From CAVYUC01 sp963771595 (GTDB lineage: Bacteria > Bacteroidota > Bacteroidia > Bacteroidales > Prolixibacteraceae): a stretch of 64,000 nucleotides of DNA. Position numbers and translations under genes: made by a program. Below, in pieces: positions 29,061 to 38,016 of this stretch (positions are counted from its first letter, which is position 1; the number at the start of each line of letters is the position of its first letter). The stretch lies in the NCBI GenBank assembly GCA_963771595.1, contig CAVYUC010000006.1, forward strand, positions 245,535 through 309,534, in the 5' to 3' direction. The notes beneath the pieces were generated by a model. The model ran no database searches and had not been told where the DNA came from. It saw only the letters and a program-made list of their open reading frames with translations.

Positions 29061-30302
29061 TTGAATTGGCTGCAAGTTGGGTTAAAACTTGAAGGCATTG
29101 AAAAAATTGTAATGGAAGCCACTGGTATTTATTGGATTCCAGTTTATGAGCATTTTGAAAAGGAAGGTTTTGATGTTAGCCTGGTTAACGGAGCACATGC
29201 TAAAAATGTTCCCGGGCGCAAAACCGACGTACTTGATTCCGAATGGTTACGCGAGTTGCACACTTATGGCTTATTAAGAGCTTCTTTTATTCCTGAAGCT
29301 CAAATTCGGGAGCTACGTTATTATGTCAGGCTCAGGGATGACCATATTGCAATGGGGGCTACCCATATCAATATCATACAAAAGAATCTGGACATGATGA
29401 ACATTAAGCTCCATAAAGTGATTGATAGCGTAATGAGTAAAAGTGGTCTATTGATCGTCAGGGCAATATTGGATGGGGTACGTAATCCTGAAAAATTATG
29501 GGAACTGTGTCAAGAATACATCACGAACGAAAAGCGGCAAAATGTAATTGACTCCTTGAAAGGAAATTACAGAAAGGAATATCTTTTTGGTATTAGCCAA
29601 GCATTACAAATGTGGGAACAATATCAGCTTATGCAAAAATATTGCGACAAAGAAATTGAGAAGTTACTACAAAAAATGACTATTGAATTTGAAGATCCAC
29701 AAAATCTCAGTACACCGAAAAGGATGAAACGAAACAAACCGGAAATTGAAGACTTTCACCGTTTAATGGTAAAACTGACAGGAGGTAATGACACCACTGC
29801 AATTGCCGGGATAAACGATTATTCTGCTTTGAAAATTATGGCTGAGACTGGTCTGGATTTCAGTAAGTTTAAAAATGAAAAGCATTTTACGTCATGGCTT
29901 GGGCTGGCACCCTCTGCGCATCAGTCAGGAAAGAAAAAACGCAGAAAAGGGAGAAGGCACTGTAACCGTGCCGGTTTTATTTTTAGACAACTTGCAGTGA
30001 ATGTAGGAAATGGAAAACATACCGCTTTAAGCAGCTTCTACAAAAGAATCCGTTCAAGGGCAGGAAAAATGATTGCAATAAAAGCTACTGCCCGAAAAAT
30101 TGCTGTGTATTTCTTTCACCTTATGACCAAAGGGATTGCATTTGTTGAAGAGGGAATTAAAAAGTATGAGAAACGTTACACCGAACAACAGAGGAAATTT
30201 ATTGAGCGCAAAGCTCATGAAATGGGATATATTTTAAAATGTATACCCGTATATTTACCTAATTTGATTATCTTTGAGAAAAATCAATTTTCATGTCGTT
30301 AA
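29061..30302 (+). pseudogene. IS110 transposase, C-terminal part
   Basis: An open frame from TTG 29061 encodes most of an IS110 transposase: the second DEDD region VMEATGIYWIPVYEHF, then NGAHAKNVPGRKTDVLDSEWL, and the transposase_20 domain with AIAGINDYSALKIMAETG, FTSWLGLAPS and SKARKxI-like RSRAGKMIAIKATARKIA. The N-terminal piece lies 2.1 kb upstream across the IS1634 insertion. The last 20 residues (after YILKC) look unlike the family and probably come from the adjoining IS1595 end, so the 3' end is also altered. Confidence 0.85.
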
Positions 30303-31255
30303 TTAATTTCATCGAAGAGTTCCCAGACGAAGCAAGCTGCAAGCAAAAGTTCAAGGAATATCGTGACCAAGTGGGTGTTGTTTGCCCCAAGTGCAAGGGC
30401 AAAGACCACTATTGGAAGAAAGACAAAGAACAGTACGAGTGCAAGAAGTGCAAAACAAGGATTACGTTAAGAGTGGGACGGTCATGCATAAATCGAAACT
30501 CCCATTCCGTTACTGGTTCATAGCAATGCACCTTCTAACCTCTACAAAAAAGAGTTTTTCGGCAAAAGAAATACAACGGCAACTTGGGCATAAGCGCTAT
30601 CACCCAATTTGGCACATGGTGCACAAGCTCCGCAACTCGATGGGGAAACGGGACGGGGAGTATGTCCTGGCGGGCAGGATCGAATTGGACGAGGGGTATT
30701 TTTCCACGGAAGTACCGGAAGATGAAAAAGATCTGCCACTAAAACGTGGCAGGGGCAGCCAGAAAAAATCGAAAGTGCTTGTAATGGCAGAAAGCACAAT
30801 GGTGGAATCGCCAAAGAAAGGCCAGAAACCACGCCGGGTGGGTTATTTGAAAATGAGGGTCATCGAAGATCTCAAAAGCGAAACAATTGATGAAATTGTC
30901 AAAGACATGGCTTCCGGTGCAGAAGAAGTTGATACCGACGGCTCGACATCTTATGTGAATTTGAAACGGTATATCCCCAGGCACAATTCCCAAGTCATAC
31001 CAAAAGAAAAAGTGGGTGAAGTGTTGCCATGGGTACATATAGCAATAAGCAACGCCAAGAGGCAATTGATAAACACATTCCATGACATCAAGCCCGAATT
31101 CCTGCAAAACTACCTCGATGAATTCTGCTATAAATTTAACCGGCGATATTACGGGGAAGCCTTATTTAACAGATTGCTCGTGGCTTGCGTGAGTTATAAA
31201 AATGAGTTTAGGTACAAATACGGATAATCATTTATTTTAATCAAAGTGTAACCAC
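30250..31255 (+). mobile_element. IS1595-family element at the 3' end of IS110
   Basis: An IS1595 transposase gene is flanked by partly matching ends. TTTGATTA at 30263-30270 and its reverse complement TAATCAAA at 31238-31245 sit at similar distances outside the gene, each preceded by a TTAC word. The exact ends and target duplication are not resolved. Confidence 0.6.
30293..31227 (+). pseudogene. IS1595-family (ISXO2-like) transposase, one frameshift
   Basis: About 311 aa when restored. The N-terminal zinc ribbon has CPKCKGK and CKKCK. The DDE domain follows with GRIELDEGYFS, LVMAES, and DGSTSYVNLKRYIPRHNSQ, ending with FCYKFNRRYYGEALFNRLL, all typical of ISXO2-like transposases. The frame changes near 30470 (AAGAGTGGG), where one missing base would restore LRSGTVMHKSK. 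The start codon overlaps the end of the IS110 frame, which shows that this element landed at or in the IS110 3' end. Confidence 0.88.
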
Positions 31256-31394
31256 AAAATCCACATAAATCAAAAATATCTGTAGGGGGATATGTTTGTT
31301 AGACATTTATCAAGAAATACTTGATATGGATTCCTTTTGACTGAACACAAATGGCAAAAACACAAAAAATGCTTATTATCAAAGAGATATAAAA

Positions 31395-31600
31395 GAAAGT
31401 GATGGTTCGGTGATGTTCTTTGGCACCACCGTACGTACGGGTCTCGTATACGGCAGATTCCTGATTTACAACCATAACCTTTCGGTAATAATCCGATAGG
31501 AAAACATAGCCTGCAACCCTTGCTCTTGGTTAATGGTTGGCAACTACAAACCCCCATAGCGGACTTTCACCACCGAGTTATTTACCATGCACGGCACGCC
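31395..31600 (-). other. Possible group II intron remnant without reverse transcriptase
   Basis: Read on the minus strand, CGGTGGTGAAAGTCCGCTA resembles domain I leader sequence of bacterial group II introns. About 100 bases later, CCGTATACGAGACCCGTACG with TACGGTGGTG resembles the conserved hairpin near the end of the intron ORF. The reverse-transcriptase ORF that normally lies between or beside these is absent, so this would be a deleted remnant. The assignment is from remembered sequence patterns only. Confidence 0.4.
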
Positions 31601-31648
31601 AAAAAAAGGCACTGCAAAGTGCCTGAAAAACATTTATCATTTTACTGA

Positions 31649-32461
31649 TTAATTGCAATCAACATCATTTCCCTGGTTATCCCAGCAATGCCAGTCTGAA
31701 TCATTGAAAAAATGTTCGGCTTTTACATGCCCGTTAAAACTGGTGCGGTTCCATTCAATAAATGAATCAGTAAAAGTTTGCAACTGAACGTTAAACGCAT
31801 GTACATTGACATAAATATTGAATTCGCCTTCCTGCAAACCATAAGTTAGTGTACTGCCTTTAAATGAATCGGCCACACCAATATTATTTGTCTCGCGCAC
31901 GTAAGTGTATTTTATTTCGCCAACCTGGTCTGCATCTTTCTTCCAATCGATCTGAACAGTTTTTTCAGGAAAAGCCGCGCTGTGGTTTAATATCCACTGC
32001 CCGCTGGTTCCATTTATTTTTGAAGTCCCTTCAAACCACAGAAATTCATCAAACGGCTCAATACCTGCTTTGGTGATGTACATTTCCCATTTTACATGTT
32101 CTGCTTCAAGTTTACCCAAAAGGCGTGCTGTATACTGGCTGGTAAAACCATCCACAGAATACTGCCACTGCCAGGTTAAATTATCAACCTGAACAGCCTG
32201 TTGGTTAAAAGCCGATTTAAATGCAGCCACCGGAACAACAAATATTGTCCCGACAATGGTATTCCAGATGCCAACCGTGGTTGCCGAGTACATCCAATTT
32301 GTTTTTGCCAGTGCAGCTGATTTTTCAGTATTTACCAACTGCCCAAAATCGACGACCATGGATTCTGCAGGCGGCAATTGCGGCGCGGTTACACGTGTTT
32401 CATCTTTTTTACATGAATAAAACAACAATAGGATTATGAAAACAAGTGTGAAGTTCTTCAT
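31649..32461 (-). CDS. Lipoprotein of unknown function
   Basis: 270 aa from the ATG at 32461; this start is preferred over the upstream one at 32527 because it begins directly with the signal MKNFTLVFIILLLFYSC. The lipobox LFYSC points to a lipid-anchored protein of the outer or inner membrane. The mature part is rich in Trp and beta-strand patterns (NLTWQWQYSVDG, GQWILNHSAAF) and ends DWHCWDNQGNDVDCN with a Cys pair. It belongs to no family I recognise. Confidence 0.75.
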   Translation of the reverse strand: MKNFTLVFIILLLFYSCKKDETRVTAPQLPPAESMVVDFGQLVNTEKSAALAKTNWMYSATTVGIWNTIVGTIFVVPVAAFKSAFNQQAVQVDNLTWQWQYSVDGFTSQYTARLLGKLEAEHVKWEMYITKAGIEPFDEFLWFEGTSKINGTSGQWILNHSAAFPEKTVQIDWKKDADQVGEIKYTYVRETNNIGVADSFKGSTLTYGLQEGEFNIYVNVHAFNVQLQTFTDSFIEWNRTSFNGHVKAEHFFNDSDWHCWDNQGNDVDCN

Positions 32462-32564
32462 TGGAATAGATTTAGTTAAAAATGAATGAATAAAAAACGG
32501 AACCGGCAACGATTTATTGTTCGCCAATTCCGTTTTTAACCTGCTTATTTTGTGAAAGTTAATT

Positions 32565-33857
32565 CTAAATCAAAAATTTCAGCACAAAAAGAAATGCCAG
32601 AATCACCATCACCGGAGAAATATCTTTGAATTTTCCGGTTAACACCTTCAGCAACACGTACGAAAGCATTCCAAAAACAATTCCTTCTGCAATGCTGTAA
32701 GTCAGAGGCATAATTATAATGGCAATAAATGCCGGTATCGCTTCTGTAAAATCATCAAAATTAATTTTCAGGATTGGCGACATCATAAAGAAGCCGACCA
32801 AAACAAGGGCCGGAGCAGTTGCGGCAGCGGGAACCATTGTAAAAAGCGGTGCAAAAAACAAAGCCACAAAAAATAAAGCGGCTGTTGTTAAAGAGGTTAA
32901 ACCTGTTTTGCCCCCTTCGGCAACACCCGAAGCACTTTCAACATAAGTTGTAACCGTGCTTGTACCTAAAATTGCACCAACAGTTGTACCCACCGAATCG
33001 GCAAAAAGTGCCTGTTTAACCCGTGGTACGCGACCTTCTTTGTCGAGCATTCCGGCTTTGGAAGAAACACCAACCAATGTACCGACAGTGTCAAACATAT
33101 CGACAAAAAGAAAGGTGAATAAAATGATGAGCATGTCGAAGGAAAACACCCGCGAAAAATCGAATTTCCAAAAAATTGGTTCAAGTGAAGGCGGAATATC
33201 AACAAGATGACCCTCCGGCATTTGTGTTACTCCAAAAGGCAAGCCGGCAATTGTTGCAACAAAAATCCCGATTAGCAGCGCACCTTTCACATTGAGGGCA
33301 AGCAAAACTGCCGTTAAAACAATTCCTCCGGCAGCAATTAAAACGGTTGCAGAGCCCATATTTCCGAGGCCAACCAGAGTAGCATCATTGTTCACAATAA
33401 TTCCGGAATTTTGAAGCCCGATAAAAGCTATAAAAAGACCAATTCCGGCAGAAACGGCATGTTTCAGGGAGAGCGGGATTGCATTCACAATTAATTCCCT
33501 GATATTGAACAGCGTAAGCAACAGGAATATTATACCTTCCAGAAATACAGCGGTTAAAGCAAATTGCCAGCTGTATCCCATTCCAAGAACCACGGTGAAA
33601 GCAAAAAAAGCATTCAAGCCCATTCCCGGCGCCAGTGCAAAAGGCAAACGGGCAACAAGTGCCATTACCAGTGTGGCAACCATCGCCGAAAGCGCCGTAG
33701 CCGTAAAAAGAGCATTTTTATCCATGCCCGTGCTGCTGAGTATATCCGGGTTTACAGCCAGAATATAAGCCATGGTCATGAACGTGGTAACTCCTGCCAC
33801 AATTTCTGTTTTTACGGAGGTGTTGTTTTCCTTTAGTTGAAAAAACCGGTTAAGCAT
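32565..33857 (-). CDS. NCS2-family purine permease (AzgA/PbuG type)
   Basis: 430 aa with 12 or more hydrophobic segments. It has the AzgA/PbuG signatures TFMTMAYILAVNP near the N-terminus, ALAPGMGLNAFFAFTV and LFVDMFDTVGTLVGV. Such proteins import adenine, guanine or hypoxanthine with protons across the inner membrane. It lies 18 bases after a gene on the same strand for a Tsx-like outer-membrane protein, so the pair could form an uptake route for nucleobases or nucleosides (inference). Confidence 0.92.
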   Translation of the reverse strand: MLNRFFQLKENNTSVKTEIVAGVTTFMTMAYILAVNPDILSSTGMDKNALFTATALSAMVATLVMALVARLPFALAPGMGLNAFFAFTVVLGMGYSWQFALTAVFLEGIIFLLLTLFNIRELIVNAIPLSLKHAVSAGIGLFIAFIGLQNSGIIVNNDATLVGLGNMGSATVLIAAGGIVLTAVLLALNVKGALLIGIFVATIAGLPFGVTQMPEGHLVDIPPSLEPIFWKFDFSRVFSFDMLIILFTFLFVDMFDTVGTLVGVSSKAGMLDKEGRVPRVKQALFADSVGTTVGAILGTSTVTTYVESASGVAEGGKTGLTSLTTAALFFVALFFAPLFTMVPAAATAPALVLVGFFMMSPILKINFDDFTEAIPAFIAIIIMPLTYSIAEGIVFGMLSYVLLKVLTGKFKDISPVMVILAFLFVLKFLI

Positions 33858-33875
33858 AACGTTTTGTTTTAAAAT

Positions 33876-34562
33876 TTAGAAAACATATTTAACAGCCAGA
33901 GTAGGGCTTACGAAAAACTTGTCGCCAATAAAATTGTTACTCACTTCAATCTCAGTACCTGCAGAAAAATGAGTATTAAAATTATACCACAATTGTGGTT
34001 CAGACAGGAAACGGTAATCTGTTCCCCAAAACATTGTTTCTTTCCAGAAATCTGTAAAACCTGTAAAAGTAAGTTTGCCCTGCATCATTAATACGGTCCA
34101 GACAGCTGTTATCTGGAATGAAGCATCTTCTTTATTTTTAATGTACTTGTAGTTGCCCTGCAAGGTCAGGATTTTAGTAAAATCGGCCGAAAACCATGTC
34201 CGTTCAACCCCGGCCAGCCAGCAATTTTCAATTGGTACAAATGGAGTTTCTTCACCATCGAGTTTAAAAACACCGCCGTTATATTCAACACGGGGCTGAA
34301 ATTTTTGAGTTTCATTCCATTTGAAAGCACGTGCAATTTCCCAGTAAGCCAGCGAAACACCATTATCAACATTCCGTGCATCCGAACTATAGTCCATATC
34401 AATAAAAAAGAAAGTACTCCCCCACCTGTCGGGTTTGAACATTTCAACGGTAGTGGTAAAATAGTTTCTTCCTTCACCCAAATCGTAATGCAACTGAATG
34501 TTTTGCGCCTGTGTGGCAATTACTGCCGCTGTAAAAGCAAAAACAAGTAAAATTCTTTTCAT
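33876..34562 (-). CDS. DUF5020 family, Tsx-like outer-membrane protein
   Basis: 228 aa with a signal peptide (MKRILLVFAFTAAVIATQA, then QNIQLHYDLGE). The rest is alternating beta-strands rich in aromatic residues, ending in the outer-membrane signature VKYVF. It resembles DUF5020 proteins, which are related to the nucleoside channel Tsx. It is upstream of the purine permease on the same strand. Role: probably a small beta-barrel for purine or nucleoside entry. The function is inferred from fold type and neighbour. Confidence 0.8.
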   Translation of the reverse strand: MKRILLVFAFTAAVIATQAQNIQLHYDLGEGRNYFTTTVEMFKPDRWGSTFFFIDMDYSSDARNVDNGVSLAYWEIARAFKWNETQKFQPRVEYNGGVFKLDGEETPFVPIENCWLAGVERTWFSADFTKILTLQGNYKYIKNKEDASFQITAVWTVLMMQGKLTFTGFTDFWKETMFWGTDYRFLSEPQLWYNFNTHFSAGTEIEVSNNFIGDKFFVSPTLAVKYVF

Positions 34563-34694
34563 TCCTGTATTTTAGTTTAAGTTAAAATGCCGCAAAAATA
34601 GCCAAACTTCTTAATTATAAAAATCTGCAAATTCCCTCCATTTTTAAAAATGAATCTGATTAATTATCTTTCTGCACTAAAAAATTACCAGAAG

Positions 34695-35597
34695 ATGAAA
34701 AATATAAACAGAAGAAAATTCATAAATGACAGCGCCAAAGGAGTTGCCGGTGCTTTGGCCTTTACTTCCGGATTATCGGGATTAAGTTTTACCACTGCCG
34801 GAAGTGCGTCAATTGATACAGTAAATTTGGGTAAAACCGGAATGAAAGTATCGCGGCTGGCGCTGGGAACAGGTTCATACGGATGGAAAAAAACATCGCA
34901 CCAGAAAGAACTGGGCGAAAAGAAATTTATAAACATGGCGCGGCACGCTTACGATCGCGGAGTCCGTTTTTTTGAAACCGCCGATATGTACGGAACGCAC
35001 GAATTTGTTGGTAAAGCATTGAAGGAAGTCGGGCGTGAGAATGTAACCGTTTTATCGAAAATAATGGTTTACCAGCACCAGGACTGGTACACTCCGGAAC
35101 CTTTTCAGAAAAGTATTGACCGTTTTCGGAAAGAACTGGATACCGATTATATTGATATTTTATTGCTGCACTGCATGGTAAACAGCGAATGGACCGATGA
35201 ATACAAGCGTTATATGGATGCTTATTCCGAAGCAAAACAAAAAGGAATTATCAGGAAAGTGGGATTGTCGTGCCACGATTTTGGGGCTATGCAAGTTGCT
35301 GAAAAAAGTGGCTGGCCCGATGTTTTGCTTGCCCGGATTAATAATGATGGTGCAAAAATGGACGGTTCTCCGGCTGATGTAATGGCGCTTCTGGAAAGAG
35401 TTAAAGAGAGCGGAAAAGGAGTAATTGGCATGAAAATTTTTGGTTGCGGCGATTTGGTTTCGGAAGAGCAACGGGAAAAATCGCTGAATTATGTACTTAA
35501 AAGCAAAAATGTGGATTGCATGACCATTGGCATGGAAAGCATTGAACAGGTTGATGATAATATTGACCGAATTATGAGAATTACAAAAACACTGTAA
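34695..35597 (+). CDS. Tat-exported aldo/keto reductase
   Basis: 300 aa from the ATG at 34695, chosen because it starts directly with a twin-arginine signal (MKNINRRKFINDSAKGV, then the hydrophobic stretch to TTAGSA). The enzyme part begins VNLGKTGMKVSRLALGTGS and shows the AKR catalytic set, with a Tyr in ETADMYGTHEF, Lys in VLSKIMVY and His in DILLLHCM, plus a C-terminal NADPH-binding end. Substrate unknown; an exported AKR is unusual, but similar ones occur in Bacteroidota sugar metabolism. It is followed by a terminator. Confidence 0.88.
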   Translation: MKNINRRKFINDSAKGVAGALAFTSGLSGLSFTTAGSASIDTVNLGKTGMKVSRLALGTGSYGWKKTSHQKELGEKKFINMARHAYDRGVRFFETADMYGTHEFVGKALKEVGRENVTVLSKIMVYQHQDWYTPEPFQKSIDRFRKELDTDYIDILLLHCMVNSEWTDEYKRYMDAYSEAKQKGIIRKVGLSCHDFGAMQVAEKSGWPDVLLARINNDGAKMDGSPADVMALLERVKESGKGVIGMKIFGCGDLVSEEQREKSLNYVLKSKNVDCMTIGMESIEQVDDNIDRIMRITKTL

Positions 35598-35604
35598 AAA
35601 TAAA

Positions 35605-35640
35605 AACCCCGGAAAAGGATTTTCCGGGGCTATTTTTTTA
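35605..35640 (+). terminator. Terminator after the aldo/keto reductase gene
   Basis: CCCCGGAAAA (35607-35616) and TTTTCCGGGG (35620-35629) form a 10-bp stem with a tiny loop, followed by CTATTTTTTT. Confidence 0.8.
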
Positions 35641-35714
35641 ATCGGGAAGATAAAAAAATATGGGTCATCTACTTATACGTTCTGCAAAACGTGAAATAGT
35701 AACCCTGTTTTCCG

Positions 35715-36383
35715 TTATTTTTTTTCATCCATATTATCTATTGCTTCATTTAAAAATGCATTTACCCGATGTAACTGCCTGAATGCATTAACAGTATATT
35801 CAATATATTCCGGACTGCACAAAATATCATCTTCAATTTCTGTGGAAAAAACATACGATTTGTAACGCAGCAAATCAATATGCGGATGATCTTTTGAAAA
35901 TCCTTTTGGCGCTGTTTTCAGCTGGTGATCGTACATCACAGGGTAGTATTTTTTAAATTCCGTGTCGTTTATAATTCGCAGAAACTCGTCCGGATACTTT
36001 TCGATATGCAGCCTGATTGCTTTAAGTGGCTCTGCCGGCGGCCAGTAAACTCCGCCTCCCGCAAAACCCGATTCCGGTTCGATATGAAAATAATAACCGG
36101 CACGCGTACTTTTACGCCCTCCCCTGGCAATAAAACTCCCGAAATTGGTTTTATAAGGCCGCTTATCTGCCGAAAAACGGACATCGCGAAAAATGCGAAA
36201 CATACAATCTTTGGGACTCATCACCGGAACATCCGGATCAAATTTCCGGATTTCGTGGATTAAAATCTCTGTAAAGAAAAGAACTTTATCCCTGCTTTCT
36301 TCGTATCTGGAGCGGTTGTCGTGAAACCATTCCTTGTTGTTGTTGGCAGCGAGATCCCTGAGAAAATGCAATACTTTTTCCAT
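35715..36383 (-). CDS. DUF2461 / TIGR02453 family protein
   Basis: A 222-aa cytoplasmic protein. Family features: ANNNKEWFHDNRSRYEESRD near the N-terminus, then MFRIFRDVRFSADKRPYKTNF and GGGVYWPPAEPL. The family is widespread and its function is not known. The gene diverges from ispD, and the 60 bases between their starts would carry both promoters. An alternative ispD start would lie inside this gene and was not chosen. Confidence 0.9.
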   Translation of the reverse strand: MEKVLHFLRDLAANNNKEWFHDNRSRYEESRDKVLFFTEILIHEIRKFDPDVPVMSPKDCMFRIFRDVRFSADKRPYKTNFGSFIARGGRKSTRAGYYFHIEPESGFAGGGVYWPPAEPLKAIRLHIEKYPDEFLRIINDTEFKKYYPVMYDHQLKTAPKGFSKDHPHIDLLRYKSYVFSTEIEDDILCSPEYIEYTVNAFRQLHRVNAFLNEAIDNMDEKK

Positions 36384-36443
36384 CCTGATTATGAAATTAA
36401 ATTACTTTTACGCCAAATTAACATTAAAATTTTAACCGTGGCA

Positions 36444-37115
36444 ATGAAAAAGTTTGCATTAATAGTTGCCGGAGGAAGCGGCAACAGAATGGGTTCATCT
36501 GTTCCAAAACAATTTATTGAACTCAACGGCAAACCAATATTAATGCACACGATGCAGGCTTTTGCCGATACCGACCCTGATTTTCAGTTTGTTATTGTTC
36601 TTCCTGAAAACCAAACCCGAAAATGGCAACACCTTTGCAGCAGGTTTGAATTTAAAATTCATCACACATTGGCAGTTGGCGGACCAACGCGTTTTCATTC
36701 AGTTAAAAACGGGTTACAACAAATTAATTCCGACGGAATAGTTTTCATTCACGATGGAGTGCGCCCGCTGGTTTCGGCAAACACCATCGAAAATTGTTAT
36801 AAAACAGCCAGTGAAAAAGGAAATTCGCTTCCGGTAATTGCACCGGCAGAATCGGTACGAAAAGTGGAAAATAATAAAAATTATGCAGTCGATCGCTCAC
36901 AATATTTTTTGGTGCAAACTCCGCAAACCTTCAAAGTTTCAGTAATAAAGGAAGCTTTCAATCAAAGTTATTCCGATAAATTTACCGACGATGCCTCGGT
37001 GCTTGAAAACACAGGCCAGGAAATATTTTTGGTTGAAGGAAACCGGGAAAACATAAAAATTACATTTCCTGAAGATTTAATGCTGGCAGAAATATTCCTG
37101 AGGCACAAAAAATAA
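36444..37115 (+). CDS. ispD: 2-C-methyl-D-erythritol 4-phosphate cytidylyltransferase
   Basis: 223 aa from the ATG at 36444; this start puts the nucleotide-binding motif IVAGGSGNRMGSSVPKQF at the N-terminus, as in the family. Also present are VFIHDGVRPLVS, RSQYFLVQTPQTF and FTDDASVLE, all typical of IspD. It makes CDP-methylerythritol in the non-mevalonate isoprenoid pathway in the cytoplasm. The longer frame from 36321 overlaps the divergent gene and is unlikely. Confidence 0.96.
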   Translation: MKKFALIVAGGSGNRMGSSVPKQFIELNGKPILMHTMQAFADTDPDFQFVIVLPENQTRKWQHLCSRFEFKIHHTLAVGGPTRFHSVKNGLQQINSDGIVFIHDGVRPLVSANTIENCYKTASEKGNSLPVIAPAESVRKVENNKNYAVDRSQYFLVQTPQTFKVSVIKEAFNQSYSDKFTDDASVLENTGQEIFLVEGNRENIKITFPEDLMLAEIFLRHKK

Positions 37116-37332
37116 TTTCTCCTTTTGGTTTCCTCATTTACCGATAAAATACGTTTCCCAAAAAAAATGTTTTATTCCCCTCCTGCTCCATTCTTTCGGT
37201 TTCATGCACCAATTTTCGTCATTCACCGATTCTCTCATGAAAAACTATTTCAGTTCCCATAGTTTTGTATGCGATTAATTTTAAGCAGAAAAAAGAAATA
37301 ATAATTAATTGTTATGAATTTTCGGAAAACGT

Positions 37333-37383
37333 AAACTTTTAAAACGAAATTAGTTTCCATCGTTTTTAAAAGTTTATTTTTGC
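37333..37383 (+). promoter_or_regulatory. TetR operator-like palindrome and promoter of the efflux operon
   Basis: AAACTTTTAAAACGA (37333-37347) and TCGTTTTTAAAAGTTT (37360-37375) are near-perfect inverted repeats with a 12-base spacer. The box TATTTTTGC (37375-37383) fits the -7 element TAnnTTTGC and touches the right arm. The ATG of the TetR gene is at 37390, so transcription would start at or just before the start codon. The palindrome is a good candidate for autoregulation by the TetR protein. Confidence 0.65.
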
Positions 37384-37389
37384 AGCGCC

Positions 37390-38016
37390 ATGGAAGAAAA
37401 GAAACAATTTATATTGAAAAATGTTGGGAACCTGTATTTCAAACATGGAATCAGGGGAGTTACAATGGACGATGTTGCCAGTGAATTCGGCATTTCCAAG
37501 AAAACACTTTACCAGTATTTTAACGATAAAAGAGATTTGGTTTGCCAGGCAATTGAGTACTATCTTCAGAGTCCGGCATTTTATTTCAATCAGCAAAAGA
37601 ACGGAAACGCCATTGACAGGGTTTTTGCGCTGCGCTCGCACCTTGTAACCATATTAAAACATTTCAACAACAACCTGGAAACCGACCTGAGAAAGCAGTA
37701 CCCGGAAATGTACAAAAAAGTTCATCAGTTTAAACGCGAACGGATTTTAACCGACACCATTAAAAATGTTGAGGATGGAATCCGTGACGGGCTTTTCAGG
37801 CTGGAGCTTGAGCCGGAATTAATTGCAAAGCTGCAGGTGGGAAGAATGCTATTTACACTGAATCCCGACAACGAAATTTTTAATGAAAGCGAGCTGTCGA
37901 CCATTGCATTGTTCGATAAAGTTTTTGATTACCACATGCACGCCATTTGCACCGAAAAAGGAATAAAATATTACAAAGAACAATTAAACAACATTCAGAA
38001 TGAAGAACAGAATTAA
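37390..38016 (+). CDS. TetR/AcrR-family regulator of the efflux operon
   Basis: 208 aa. The N-terminal helix-turn-helix is clear (GVTMDDVASEFGISKKTLYQYFNDKRDL, about residues 19-46), and the C-terminal ligand domain is helical and variable. It is the first gene of an operon with tolC, adaptor and RND pump genes, and overlaps tolC by 17 bases. A large palindrome just upstream suggests that it represses its own operon until a ligand binds (inference). Confidence 0.9.
   Translation: MEEKKQFILKNVGNLYFKHGIRGVTMDDVASEFGISKKTLYQYFNDKRDLVCQAIEYYLQSPAFYFNQQKNGNAIDRVFALRSHLVTILKHFNNNLETDLRKQYPEMYKKVHQFKRERILTDTIKNVEDGIRDGLFRLELEPELIAKLQVGRMLFTLNPDNEIFNESELSTIALFDKVFDYHMHAICTEKGIKYYKEQLNNIQNEEQN

Larger units (their letters stand above)
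26480..30300 (+). mobile_element. IS110-family element interrupted by an IS1634 element
   Basis: A non-coding leader, the transposase N-terminal part (26738 to about 26905) and the rest of the transposase (from about 29055) flank a second insertion sequence. Removing about 2.15 kb in the middle would join GLEE to NWLQ and give one IS110 transposase. The outer ends are approximate, because IS110 elements have no inverted repeats to mark them. Confidence 0.75.

Noticed and set aside
36321..36443. Upstream start for ispD
   Set aside because: It would overlap the divergent DUF2461 gene and add residues the family lacks; the ATG at 36444 fits the nucleotide-binding motif.
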